The notes under the pieces were generated by a model. It did no database searches and was not told the DNA's origin. It was given only the letters and a program-made list of their open reading frames with translations. A stretch of DNA of 64,000 nt from Pontibacter deserti (GTDB lineage: Bacteria; Bacteroidota; Bacteroidia; Cytophagales; Hymenobacteraceae), in contig NZ_JALPRS010000002.1 in assembly GCF_023630255.1 (NCBI RefSeq), positions 1 to 64,000 of the forward strand, written 5' to 3'. The position numbers and the translations under genes are program-made. Shown here piece by piece: positions 49,801 to 58,892 of the stretch; position 1 is the first letter of the stretch, and each line of letters opens with the position of its first letter.

Positions 49801-51050
49801 AAATGTGCCGGCGAATTGTTAAGTATATTTTCGAGTTGAAGGTCTTTTTCCCGCATGCGCTCCATCGCCTGCTTCTGCTCTTCAATATCAGTTAAAGTAC
49901 CGATCCAGAACTGCAGGTTACCTTCAGCATCATGCATAGGTACACCACGCTCCAAAAACCAGCGGTACGTTTTATCATGGTGGTTGCGCAGTCGGTATTC
50001 AGTTTCATAAGGCATGCCGTTTGCCAGGGAGTTGTGCCACTCGGTCAGAACAGTTGCCGTGTCTTCAGGATGTATAACATTCGTCCAGCCATCGGTCTGG
50101 TTGGCTGGCATACCAGTGTAGCTATACCAGTTTTTGTTGAAGTATGAAATCTTTCCACTTGGTTCAGCCATCCAGGCTATATGAGGCAATACTTCCAGCA
50201 GATGCCGGAAACGGGCATCGCCTTCTTTTGTTACTTCCTTTGATTTATGATTTTCTGAGAGATCAATAATAGACCCAAGCGTACGTATTGGTCTGCCATC
50301 GGTGTGGTAAATAATATACCCCTGGTCCAGTACGGGAATATAATTGCCATCCGCTTTACGAAAACGATATTCACCTGACCAGATCTTGCTGCCAGATGCG
50401 TTGGCACGTTCTATACTTTCCTGTACAGCTGCAAAATCTTCAGGGTGTACTCGTTCGTCCCAGGATTCGCCTCCTTCACCCATCTCCTCCGGAGTATAGC
50501 CGAATATTTTTTCCAGCCCCTGCCCCCAATACATTTTATTATGCACCAGGTCATACTCCCACGATACAGCGTTAACTGTATTTGCCAGCATTGCAATATG
50601 CTCCTGGTTAGGCGTACCGGGTGTAGAATTACTTTTATCAGCTATGTCGCGGGCTTCGTGCAGGATGTAAAGCAGTTCACCATCGTCATTAAACACAGGT
50701 GTATGAGTTACGCTCCAGAATAGTTCTTTTAAACCGCCTCCGTGTACTGAAGGAAGCTTTACATTATAGCAGAATGTTGGAATATGATGTGCTGTTTTAT
50801 AAAGCAACACGTGCTCTAATGACTGCTCCAGCGCCTGCATTGGTGGCATGTTTAGCAAAGCAGCTGTGCCGGAAAAAGTTTGAGATAAAAGGGTACCTTT
50901 TAAATGGCTGCGGGATGTATATCGGGCTTTCAGGTACGCATCTGTTACCTCCAGAATAGTGAGTTCCGGTGAGAGTACAGCATACATGCCTGGCAATGTG
51001 CGAAAAACTGGGCCAAAATCGGGTAATACTTTTGCTTGCTGCAATGACAT
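46836..51050 (-). CDS. soluble multi-PAS sensor histidine kinase (nine PAS modules)
   Basis: 1404 residues, no signal or membrane segment. About nine PAS/PAC units of 120-130 residues each, many with the WxxxxHPDD and RxxDGxYxW signatures (YNKRWxDYTG-type starts; WVGTLTDIEEQKQ-type PAC ends). The C-terminal kinase has H box VYTASHDLKLP with His1191, N box LISNAIKY, and G boxes DNGIGID and GSGLGL. It probably autophosphorylates and passes phosphate to the receiver at 46401. Inputs could include flavin, heme or small ligands, not visible here. Confidence 0.93.
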   Translation of the reverse strand: MSLQQAKVLPDFGPVFRTLPGMYAVLSPELTILEVTDAYLKARYTSRSHLKGTLLSQTFSGTAALLNMPPMQALEQSLEHVLLYKTAHHIPTFCYNVKLPSVHGGGLKELFWSVTHTPVFNDDGELLYILHEARDIADKSNSTPGTPNQEHIAMLANTVNAVSWEYDLVHNKMYWGQGLEKIFGYTPEEMGEGGESWDERVHPEDFAAVQESIERANASGSKIWSGEYRFRKADGNYIPVLDQGYIIYHTDGRPIRTLGSIIDLSENHKSKEVTKEGDARFRHLLEVLPHIAWMAEPSGKISYFNKNWYSYTGMPANQTDGWTNVIHPEDTATVLTEWHNSLANGMPYETEYRLRNHHDKTYRWFLERGVPMHDAEGNLQFWIGTLTDIEEQKQAMERMREKDLQLENILNNSPAHLCLLHGPEHICDYVTPGFTILYGNRQYLHKPAREIWPELQHTNFISILDNVYRSGKRVQIHEHKLAVDRKRNGQFTDMYLNLEYRPLITNGVTAGILVSAVEVTELVQTKQRIAFNQQSMQLLSEAAGCATWEYDVKGKIITWSSGYKEMFGYTDADLTTDAATWDANIHPEDYQSIRASVNSAIANSKKSWTGEYRYRRADGSYAYVMDHGYIIYDKDSMPERMLGSVLDITSKKKNDQELQYNNERFKRIAMATNDVIWDWNLQDDSIWWSEGYSTLFGYKEYDIEVDINSWTDHIHPDDLALIKSSIKKAFDGSDNSWEGEYRFRCADGSYKLIHDKGYIIRDTHGKAIRMFGSMLDVTEKRQIEQQLQVSNSRTLEILESLPLLTWTTTPDGSADYYNQRWYNYTGSNFEEMKVNGWKNLIHPDDLEETSRLWQEAVTSGNNFEVENRWKCAADGQYRWFLARAVPIRNSEGEITMWVGSHTEIEDQKQIMFALEEGTNKFRYLTESSPQIVWSANPDGNIDFTSKQWYDYTNMTIEESLGYGWAPAIHPDDLQMLLDNWTHSITTGDPFYVEVRVRNVLTDIYQWFIIKAQATRNNNGDIIKWYGVGLHIHDIKMLQQQLEESEKQMRFMADSIPQMIWTTRPDGHHDYFNKRWMDYTGLTLEESIGLVWNDMLHPDDKQRAWDRWQYSLRTGEYYEIEYRFKNGFNGSYRWFLGQAMPMRDAQGNIVKWFGTCTDIEDHKKAEEELVDKNLELERINQDLDNFVYTASHDLKLPIVNMAGIFNELTLNTEFKDPDAPELIGMFNKSLEQIYNTINDLAEVVKVQKSHIREYEQVNLQELTEDVKVSIQDTLVATDTKIMTDFSEVPSLAFGKANLKSILYNLISNAIKYRKQDQKPQISISTSRKGDYVELKIQDNGIGIDMNKHQNKLFQMFKRFHNHVSGSGLGLYIVNRLLTNSGGYINIESRLNEGTTFFLYFKQKKV

Positions 51051-51183
51051 AGAATAGAGAAGTTTCCTTAGTTAGTAAGGAATGGGGTACCGAGTAAATT
51101 TAATAAAAGAATTTTCCTGTTCAAAGCTTATTTAGATACAGGGCTATTCAACGCTTAACGAATTGAAGTGATAAGTATAGTTT

Positions 51184-51594
51184 CTAAGGAGCTGAATTAA
51201 AATTGTCGTCGGTTTCTGTAAATGTGCCGAACCAAAACAAGATGTTTCCATTCGCGTCTCTAAATGGTTCAGCCTGTTCCAGAAAGTACCTGTAAGCTTT
51301 ATCAATGTGGTTTCTTATCCTGTATTCAATATGGTACTGACCTGAAACCAAGGCCTGCCTCCAGGCTTCTATTACCTGAGCAGAGTCTTCGGGGTGTACC
51401 ACCTTCACCCATCCATCTGTTTGTCCGGGATGCATGCCCGTATACTCGTACCAGGCTTTGTTAAAGTATAAAATCTTCCCGCCTGAGTTGCTAATCCAGG
51501 TCATTTGAGGTAATGCATCCATAAATTCATGCAGGTGATCATCGCTTTTGTTCAGCGCTTTTTCAGCCAGCTTGTATACCGATACATCTATCAT
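51184..51594 (-). CDS. stand-alone PAS-domain protein
   Basis: 136 residues: a short N-terminal helix, then one PAS/PAC module (about 20-130) with DALPQMTWISNSGGKILYFNKAWYEYTGM, WVKVVHPEDSAQVI, EYRIRNHIDKAYRYFLEQAEPFRDANGNILFWFGTFTETDD. It closely resembles the modules of the nine-PAS kinase 133 bases downstream on the same strand, especially its third unit, and looks like a copied module used as separate sensor or modulator. Confidence 0.88.
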   Translation of the reverse strand: MIDVSVYKLAEKALNKSDDHLHEFMDALPQMTWISNSGGKILYFNKAWYEYTGMHPGQTDGWVKVVHPEDSAQVIEAWRQALVSGQYHIEYRIRNHIDKAYRYFLEQAEPFRDANGNILFWFGTFTETDDNFNSAP

Positions 51595-51939
51595 GGGAAT
51601 GTTTTAAATCAACGTTTTATTGTAGCAAATGATACGGCGTTCATTTCTGTCAGGCCGTGCCCTTTAAATACCTCTTTCGCATCTGAGACCTTACAGTCAG
51701 AAGTAATAACCAGGTATACTTGGCAAAACATAAAAGATTGTATTGAAAGAAGAAGGGGGTACTTATACCTTAACTACGTGGTATGACCAGATGAAAAACC
51801 ACATATTCTCTTCAACAGAAAAATAATCTTTAGAGAGTTGTACGAATTCTCTAATGGACATGGTTTTAGCAACTTGTTAAAAAGTAAAATCACCGGATAT
51901 TTATGAGCTTATATCCGGTGATTTCAGAGATTATGCTGA
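51595..51939. other. 345-base gap with one possible small ORF
   Basis: Contains the upstream region of the PAS gene, the mfd terminator (51887-51924), and a 32-codon minus-strand frame (51763-51861, MSIREFVQLSKDYFSVEENM at its start) too weak to call as a gene. Confidence 0.4.
51887..51924 (-). terminator. terminator of mfd
   Basis: Perfect 14-bp stem AAATCACCGGATAT (51887-51900 with 51911-51924), then TTTTACTTTTT on the minus strand. Confidence 0.8.
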
Positions 51940-54900
51940 CTATAAGTTTGCGGTAACGGTTGCTACGCCAAAGCCTTCAAACACTTCACGGGCATCGGCT
52001 ATACTTTGGATATCCTCCACTATAACAATCAACTTATCTTTAGCTTCCTTCAGGCGTGAACGGCGTGGGTGCTGCTGCACATACTTCAGTATATGGCCAA
52101 AGATGTCGGATTGGAAGTATTTGTCGTTATTCTCGCTTGGCAGGTAGCCTTTCATCACTTCTTTCTTGATCGTCAGTTTCTCGAAGCCAAGCTGCTGTGC
52201 CTGCCAACGTAGCTTCACGATCTCGATCAGTTTCTGCACTTCTTCCGGCAGTGGTCCAAATCTATCAACTATACTTGCGCGTAGTTTTTCCAGTTCATCC
52301 AGGTCTTTGGTGCTGTCGAGTTTACTGTACAGGTTCAGTCTTTCAGAGATGTTGCCCACATACCAATCAGGTATCAGCACTTCCATGTCGGTTTCGATAT
52401 TACAGTCGCGTACCGGCTCAATAAAAGCTTCCAGATTATCGCCCAGGAACAGCTCACGGAATTCGGTTTCTTTCAGCTCTTTCACGGCATCGTCCAAAAT
52501 CTGGTGGTACATCTCGAAACCAAGATCTGTGATGAAGCCGCTTTGCTCGCCACCCAGTAAGTTACCGGCTCCACGAATATCCAAGTCGCGCATCGCAATT
52601 TTAAAGCCTTCACCCAGATCAGAGAATTCTTCGAGGGTACTCAAACGCTTGCGGGCATCGCTTGGCAAACCAGCTACAGGTGGCGTAAGCAGGTAACAAT
52701 AAGCCTTTTTGTTGGATCTACCCACGCGGCCACGCATCTGGTGGAGATCTGATAAACCGAACATATGCGCCCGGTTGATGATGATGGTGTTGGCATTCGG
52801 AATATCCAGACCTGACTCAATGATGTTAGTTGAAACCAGTACATCGTACTCGCCTTCCACGAACTTCATCATGCGCTTTTCCAACTGCTCACCATCCATC
52901 TGCCCGTGTGCGTAGGTGATCTTCGCATCTGGAACCAGTTTCAGGATCATGTTGGCGATCTCTTCAATATCCTTCACGCGGTTATGCACGAAAAATACCT
53001 GTCCGCCGCGCTTCAACTCTGCCGATACAGCATCACGAATCAGGATCTCATCAAAAACATGCAGCTCCGTTTGCACCGGCTGGCGGTTTGGTGGAGGCGT
53101 AGCTATAACCGAAAGATCGCGGGCTCCCATCAGCGAGAAGTGCAGCGTACGCGGAATTGGTGTGGCGGTAAGTGTAAGGGTATCTACGTTCACGCGCATT
53201 TCCTTCAGTTTGTCTTTTGTCTTCACGCCAAACTTCTGCTCTTCGTCAATGATCAGCAGGCCCAGGTCTTTAAACTTGATGTCTTTGCTGACGATACGGT
53301 GCGTACCTATCAGAATGTCTACTTTGCCTTCGGCTACACGCTTTAGGGTTTCTTTGGTGTCTTTGGCTGTTTTAAAGCGATTGACATAATCTACGGTAAC
53401 CGGGAATGGGGCCAGCCTGTCGCGGAAGGTTTTAAAGTGCTGCATGGCCAGTACTGTGGTAGGTACCAGCACTGCCACTTGCTTACCATCGCAGGCAGCC
53501 TTGAAGGCAGCACGAATAGCTACTTCTGTTTTACCAAAACCCACGTCACCGCAAACCAGGCGGTCCATAGGGTGCGGTTGCTCCATGTCGGCTTTCACAT
53601 CTTCGGTAGCCTTGCCCTGATCGGGGGTGTCTTCGTAAATAAACGACGACTCCAGCTCAGCCTGCAGAAAACCATCGCGGGTATAAGCATAACCGGGTGC
53701 GGCTTTGCGTTTGGCGTACAGGCTGATAAGCTCGGCAGCAATGTCCTTAACCTTGCTCTTAACCTTTTTCTTTTTGTTTTCCCACTCCGGCGAGCCCAGC
53801 TTGCTCATACTTGGCGGACCGCCTTCTTTGCCGCTATACTTGCTTATTTTGTGCAGCGAGTGGATACTCACATACAGCAAGTCATCGTCGCGGTACACAA
53901 GTCGGATTGCCTCTTGCAAACGGCCACCTACTTCTACTTTCTCCAAGCCGGCAAAGCGGCCGATGCCATAGTCTACGTGGGTAATATAGTCGCCGGGCTG
54001 CAGCGAACGCAGCTCTTTCAGCGTCATGGCCTTGGACTTGGAGTGCCCTTCCTTGGCCTTGTGCTGGTAAAACCTGTCGAACAGCTGGTGATCGGTGTAG
54101 CAGGTTATTTTTAGTGTCTGATCAATAAAACCTTCGCGCAGTGAAATACCAAGGTGCTGGAAACGCACGTCGTGATCCAGCTCATCGAAGATCATGGTCA
54201 GGCGGTTGATCTGGCGCGGTGAATCGGTAGCGATGACATTTACGAAACCATCTCCCTGGTGCTCGTGCAGGTCTTTTACCAGCCTGTTAAAATCTTTGTT
54301 GAACGATGGCTGTGGCTTGGCCTGTAGTTGTATGACCTCTGCTGACTTAAAATGAAAGCGCTTGCCGATCTCTATTACATTAAAGTTGTCGAGAAGCTTT
54401 TTGAACTGCTTCTGCGTCTGGAATAGCTGCTCCGGATCTGACACGATCTGCATGCCGCCGCTGCCAGCCATCAATTTTTCGAAAGCATGTGAGGCCTTGT
54501 CAAAATACTCGTCAATGACGTCCAGCGTCAGGCGCACATCTTTAAACCAAATGTTAGTGTCGGCAGGTAAAAAATCCAGAAAAGCTTCGCGGGTTTCCTG
54601 CAGTAGTTTGGTTTGCACGTTCGGGATGATCGAGATCGCTTTCTTCGTCTCCACCGAAAGCTGCGTGTCCGGGTCGAAGGTTCTTATACTTTCAATTTCA
54701 TCGCCGAAAAGCTCGATACGGTAAGGCAGGTCATTAGCGTATGAGAATACATCCACAATACCACCACGCACAGCATACTGGCCTGCTTCGTACACAAACT
54801 CGGTGCGCTCAAAGCCATACTCGGCCAGCATCTCGCTCAGGAAATTCACATCCAGCTTTTCGCCAACCTTTGCTCCCAGCGTGTTTTCCACCAGCGATTT

Positions 54901-55314
54901 TTTGTTTATCACTTTTTCGGTCAGTGCCTCCGGGTAAGTAACTATAAGTTCACCTTTTCCGGTTTTCTGGTTCAGGCGGTTAAGCACCTCGGCCCGCATC
55001 AATATGTTGGCGTTCTCAGTGTCGTCGAAACTATAAGGCCGCTTGTACGATGTCGGGAAAAGTAGTACTTCCTTCTCGTCGCCGAGCAGGTTTTTAAGAT
55101 CGGTATAGAAATAAGCAGCCTCCTCCTTGTCGTGGAGTACGAAGAGTTGGTGCTGGTAATTTATAGTATAAACCGCCGATGCCAGCACAGCATCCAAACT
55201 GCCGGCTATGCCTTTTAGCTGCAGGCGGTACGCGTTATTCGTCTTCAGTCGCTCGGCTATAGTTTGCACCATGCCATCGAGGCGGTATAATTCTAAAAAG
55301 TCAGATACTTTCAT
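51940..55314 (-). CDS. mfd: transcription-repair coupling factor Mfd
   Basis: 1124 residues, full length. UvrB-like N-terminal region, RNA-polymerase-interacting domain (LRSLQPGDYITHVDYGIGRFAGLEKV), then a superfamily-2 DNA translocase: Walker A CGDVGFGKTEVA, LIIDEEQKFGVK (DEEQ), LTATPIPRTL, and the RecG-like TRG region with IESGLDIPNANTIIINRAHMFGLSDLHQMRGRVGRS. It removes stalled RNA polymerase and recruits UvrA for repair. A candidate promoter lies at 55392-55399. ATG at 55314. Confidence 0.97.
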   Translation of the reverse strand: MKVSDFLELYRLDGMVQTIAERLKTNNAYRLQLKGIAGSLDAVLASAVYTINYQHQLFVLHDKEEAAYFYTDLKNLLGDEKEVLLFPTSYKRPYSFDDTENANILMRAEVLNRLNQKTGKGELIVTYPEALTEKVINKKSLVENTLGAKVGEKLDVNFLSEMLAEYGFERTEFVYEAGQYAVRGGIVDVFSYANDLPYRIELFGDEIESIRTFDPDTQLSVETKKAISIIPNVQTKLLQETREAFLDFLPADTNIWFKDVRLTLDVIDEYFDKASHAFEKLMAGSGGMQIVSDPEQLFQTQKQFKKLLDNFNVIEIGKRFHFKSAEVIQLQAKPQPSFNKDFNRLVKDLHEHQGDGFVNVIATDSPRQINRLTMIFDELDHDVRFQHLGISLREGFIDQTLKITCYTDHQLFDRFYQHKAKEGHSKSKAMTLKELRSLQPGDYITHVDYGIGRFAGLEKVEVGGRLQEAIRLVYRDDDLLYVSIHSLHKISKYSGKEGGPPSMSKLGSPEWENKKKKVKSKVKDIAAELISLYAKRKAAPGYAYTRDGFLQAELESSFIYEDTPDQGKATEDVKADMEQPHPMDRLVCGDVGFGKTEVAIRAAFKAACDGKQVAVLVPTTVLAMQHFKTFRDRLAPFPVTVDYVNRFKTAKDTKETLKRVAEGKVDILIGTHRIVSKDIKFKDLGLLIIDEEQKFGVKTKDKLKEMRVNVDTLTLTATPIPRTLHFSLMGARDLSVIATPPPNRQPVQTELHVFDEILIRDAVSAELKRGGQVFFVHNRVKDIEEIANMILKLVPDAKITYAHGQMDGEQLEKRMMKFVEGEYDVLVSTNIIESGLDIPNANTIIINRAHMFGLSDLHQMRGRVGRSNKKAYCYLLTPPVAGLPSDARKRLSTLEEFSDLGEGFKIAMRDLDIRGAGNLLGGEQSGFITDLGFEMYHQILDDAVKELKETEFRELFLGDNLEAFIEPVRDCNIETDMEVLIPDWYVGNISERLNLYSKLDSTKDLDELEKLRASIVDRFGPLPEEVQKLIEIVKLRWQAQQLGFEKLTIKKEVMKGYLPSENNDKYFQSDIFGHILKYVQQHPRRSRLKEAKDKLIVIVEDIQSIADAREVFEGFGVATVTANL

Positions 55315-55391
55315 TCAGCTCTATTACAAAACAAGAAAGGCAGAACACAGGGCTTATCGTATAGCCGCGTTCTGCTGGTAGTTCTTCCTTA

Positions 55392-55399
55392 CAAAGATA
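55392..55399 (-). promoter_or_regulatory. candidate -7 box of mfd
   Basis: Minus strand TATCTTTG, an exact TAnnTTTG about 77 bases before the ATG; no clear -33 TTG. Confidence 0.4.
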
Positions 55400-55562
55400 C
55401 TACAAGTTAATGTCTTATCAGAACTGGGAGTGAGGGGAGAAGGTTACGGGTAACATTATATAGCGTTGGAAATTTTATTATATAGAATCTAATATATTTC
55501 TTAAATTTCATCAGTGTTCAAATACATCTATAGTTTCTATATTAAGCACATTTACTCTACTC

Positions 55563-57587
55563 ATGCCATCTTCTAGGAAAAGTACCTGGTCTACAAACTT
55601 AATTCTTGTTGCAACCCTAACTCTAATATTATCTCTGAATGTCACTGCTCAGAATTATGAATGGGTAAAATCTGCAGGTGGCCCAACAAAGGTTTCATCA
55701 ATTTTTCCCGGGAAAATTCATGTTGATGCAAGTGGTAACACATACCTGACAGGGAGTATACATAAACAGGTAACATTCGATAATGTAACAATTGCACCTT
55801 CAACAGTAACGTCATATGGAGATATTTTTATAACCAAATATGATTCTAACGGAAAATTAGAATGGATTAAGCAAGATGGAGGTACCGGTAATGAATATGC
55901 ACAAGATATTGAAGTGGATGCTCAGGGCAATGTTTATGTGTTAGGATTTTTTAGTAAAGTCTTTGATGGTTACAAGTGTGAGATTAGTGGTGTAAGTTTA
56001 ATTTCTGATGGTTCTGAACATGAATATTTTCTGGCAAAATATGATGCTAGAGGAACATTAATATGGGTAAAACAAACTTATAACAGCGGCCACACTATGG
56101 ACCCGCAGGGACAAATAGCTCTAGATACGCAGGGTAATATCATAATGCAAGGCTCTTATATAGGGGAGATTGGGTTTGGTGGGAAATCATTGAAAAATGA
56201 TGGGAAGAGTTATAGTATGTTTGTAGCTAAGTATACTTCCTCGGGAACCCCCGTCTGGGTAACCACACATTTTAGTCATATTAATTACAATCCCTACTCA
56301 TCAGGCAATGAAATTGGAGACTACATGTCTGCAAATGGTTTGGTAACTGATAATGATAACAATATTTATATTACAGGAAATTTTAAAGGGACCTTAGACT
56401 TCGCCGGTGACCAAGTGAAGAGCCAAGGAACAGACATGTACCTCGTAAAGCTAAGTTCAAGCGGTCAGCATTTATGGCATAAAGTAACAGGCAGTGTTGA
56501 TCATGATTATACTGCAGATGTTGAAATAGATAGTAAAGGCAATCCCTACTGGTTAATCTACACCAACCGACCTAAAATAGGAACAGCTTCAAACTCGAAA
56601 GACTGGGGTACATTTATCGCGAAACTTGATCAGAATGGCAATGCATATGAGATAAGCTCTATAATTGAGTATGGCTTTTGCACCGCAATAGCTATAGGGA
56701 AGGAAGATAGAGTATATGCAATTGGACATTTTAGCCCTACTGCGAGAGTAGATTGCGTAGTGCTGGAAAGTACAAGTCAAAATAATGATGCTTTTTTTAT
56801 TAGTCAGGATGTAGCGGGTAATTTACAGTGGATTAAAGAAGTACAAGGGTTGTATGGAATTATGACACTGGATATACAGGTTGATAAGGAGAACAATGCT
56901 TATGGTCTTGGTTATTTCAGAGGGGATATATCTTTTGATAATATAAATGTTTTAAATATTGGCGGAGCAAATACTGCAGAACAAGGCTTATTTACAGATG
57001 ATATGTTTCTTGCCAAAGTCAACAATATTGATGTATATGCACCACCTGCCTCAATGAGCTTATCATGTGAAATACCACAAACTTCTTCGATCAATAATAA
57101 TACTACTTTAACAGCAACTCTCAAAAACGCAAACGCTCCTGTAAGTTATAGTTGGGACTTAGGAAATGGAGATACAAGAGTAACTACAAACCCAACTTTA
57201 AACTATACTTATTCATCAGCTGGGAAATATTTTATAAAGATTCAAGCAACAGATAATTTAGGTTGTAATGTAATATGTAGTAGTAATATCATTGTTTCAG
57301 GCTCTGTTGAATCCGGTCCTGTTGTACCAGGACCTAATACTGATATATTAATCCCAAATATTTTTACGCCCAATGGGGACGGAAAGAATGACGTATTTAC
57401 CATTGCAAATTATACTCTCGATGTCCCTTTTCAGATAACGATATTTAATCGCTGGGGAAAACAAGTTGTTGCTTTAGAAGACGGAGTAAAAGGCTGGAAT
57501 GGTGAGAACTGTGCTGAAGGTATATACTATTACATCATTCAGATAAATGGTGAAGTAAAAAAAGGCTGGATAGAATTAGTGCGCTAG
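55563..57587 (+). CDS. secreted SBBP-propeller, PKD and CHU_C (T9SS type B) protein
   Basis: 674 residues. Signal peptide ending NVTAQ. Residues about 30-500 are SBBP-like beta-propeller repeats (DASGNTYLTGS, DAQGNVYVLGF, DTQGNIIMQGS, DNDNNIYITGN, DKENNAYGLGY). Then a PKD-type domain (about 510-590, SYSWDLGNGDTRVTTNPTLNYTY) and a CHU_C/gliding C-terminal domain (about 595-674: IPNIFTPNGDGKNDVF ... ITIFNRWGKQV ... GIYYYIIQI), the T9SS type B signal. It is more AT-rich than neighbouring genes, so it may be newer to the genome. Likely a cell-surface or released adhesin-like protein. Confidence 0.92.
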   Translation: MPSSRKSTWSTNLILVATLTLILSLNVTAQNYEWVKSAGGPTKVSSIFPGKIHVDASGNTYLTGSIHKQVTFDNVTIAPSTVTSYGDIFITKYDSNGKLEWIKQDGGTGNEYAQDIEVDAQGNVYVLGFFSKVFDGYKCEISGVSLISDGSEHEYFLAKYDARGTLIWVKQTYNSGHTMDPQGQIALDTQGNIIMQGSYIGEIGFGGKSLKNDGKSYSMFVAKYTSSGTPVWVTTHFSHINYNPYSSGNEIGDYMSANGLVTDNDNNIYITGNFKGTLDFAGDQVKSQGTDMYLVKLSSSGQHLWHKVTGSVDHDYTADVEIDSKGNPYWLIYTNRPKIGTASNSKDWGTFIAKLDQNGNAYEISSIIEYGFCTAIAIGKEDRVYAIGHFSPTARVDCVVLESTSQNNDAFFISQDVAGNLQWIKEVQGLYGIMTLDIQVDKENNAYGLGYFRGDISFDNINVLNIGGANTAEQGLFTDDMFLAKVNNIDVYAPPASMSLSCEIPQTSSINNNTTLTATLKNANAPVSYSWDLGNGDTRVTTNPTLNYTYSSAGKYFIKIQATDNLGCNVICSSNIIVSGSVESGPVVPGPNTDILIPNIFTPNGDGKNDVFTIANYTLDVPFQITIFNRWGKQVVALEDGVKGWNGENCAEGIYYYIIQINGEVKKGWIELVR

Positions 57588-57610
57588 GCTCTGATTATAA
57601 ATATAAACCT

Positions 57611-58669
57611 CTACTTCAAAATCACTTTAATCATTTGCGGGTCATCCTGCAGGGTGCGGACATTTTGCTTTAGCTGTTCCAGTTCTCTGGTTAGGTCTTC
57701 TTTGGCTGATTTGAACTTCTGGTCCATTTGCTTGGGAGAGCCGCAGAAGCGGGTGTAAAAGCCGGCGTCGGGGCCAGTTACCAGTGCATGAAATTCTCCT
57801 TTCAGCTCATCCAACTGGTCATTCAGGATCTTTACATAGTATTGCAGTTGCTCATCTTGCAGTGTGTCCAAAGCCTGGCCTTGTTCCTGCATAAACTCCA
57901 TCTGCAGGCGTAGTAGCTCAAAGAAGTCGTCGTGGTGGTAGGCCTGGGTTACGCGTTTCATGGCTTCTTCTTTCCAGGCGCGTTTGGTTTCGTCTTGTTC
58001 TTTGTCGGGATGCAGTTGCTTGGCTAGCTCGGTGTACACGCGGCGGCTGGCCTTGCTGATGTTGCTTAAGTCCGCTTTAGCTTTTGCTTCTTTTTCTCTT
58101 TGAGCTTTTGTTTTGCGGCCTTTCTGACGGTTCTGTTTTTCCTGTTCGCGTTGCTCGCGTTCCCGGTCCAGCTGGGCTTGTATGCGCTCAAAATCATCCA
58201 GGTCATCAAAGTTGTCTGCTATAGTTGGTTCCTCATCAGCTATAGTTTCATCCTGTTTTTCGGCAAAAGCGGTGCGTTCTGCATAAGTGTATTCAGCATA
58301 TCGGTTGTGGAGTTCGATCATATCCTTGCGCTCATAGTTCGAGATGAGGTCAAAGGTGATGTTCTCAATAAGGGCCGATATTTTCAACTTCTCCCGGATA
58401 CTGAAAATAGGAAGTGAAAAAGCCTGATCTAACAAATTAGCCAACTCCACACGCTTTTCCAGTTGCTGCAGTATGATTGGGCGTAATTCTTTTTCGATGC
58501 GCTTCTGGGCCAGGTTTATACTTTCACGGCGTGTACTTATTTCTTTTTTAAGTAGCTCAATCTGCTCTGTTTTCTGGTTAAACTCCTGTTGCAGCTTGCT
58601 TAGTTTTCGCTCTGCTGAAGTAGAGATTTGGGGGGTAAGGTTAGGAGCAGGTTTGTTGGAATGGAGCAT
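57611..58669 (-). CDS. J-domain protein with long coiled coils
   Basis: 352 residues, ATG 58669. Coiled coil at about 18-75, an acidic disordered part (about 138-165), another charged Arg/Glu/Lys/Gln coiled coil (165-200), then a J-type helical hairpin with HPD at 220-222 (VYTELAKQLHPDKEQDETKRAWKEEAMKRVTQAYHHDDFFELLRL), and a final coiled coil. HPD stimulates Hsp70 ATPase. Position inside a long coiled-coil protein rather than at the N-terminus is unusual for DnaJ. Cytoplasmic; partner Hsp70 not in the window. Confidence 0.85.
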   Translation of the reverse strand: MLHSNKPAPNLTPQISTSAERKLSKLQQEFNQKTEQIELLKKEISTRRESINLAQKRIEKELRPIILQQLEKRVELANLLDQAFSLPIFSIREKLKISALIENITFDLISNYERKDMIELHNRYAEYTYAERTAFAEKQDETIADEEPTIADNFDDLDDFERIQAQLDREREQREQEKQNRQKGRKTKAQREKEAKAKADLSNISKASRRVYTELAKQLHPDKEQDETKRAWKEEAMKRVTQAYHHDDFFELLRLQMEFMQEQGQALDTLQDEQLQYYVKILNDQLDELKGEFHALVTGPDAGFYTRFCGSPKQMDQKFKSAKEDLTRELEQLKQNVRTLQDDPQMIKVILK

Positions 58670-58892
58670 GCCAAAATGTGAAGTTTAAATAAGTACAGTC
58701 AGTCTGAAATACGAAAGTATAGTTTTTTTGTCGGGGAGGGTAGGTTCAGGTATAGCAAAAAGACTTATCAGGAAAATAAATTATAATCAGGCAACCTGCC
58801 TTTGAAATATAGCATCTGTAAGATATTAACCTTCTGCTATAGTTCTATTCCAGATCTGGTTAGTCGCTAACTTATACTAACAAACTAAAACT

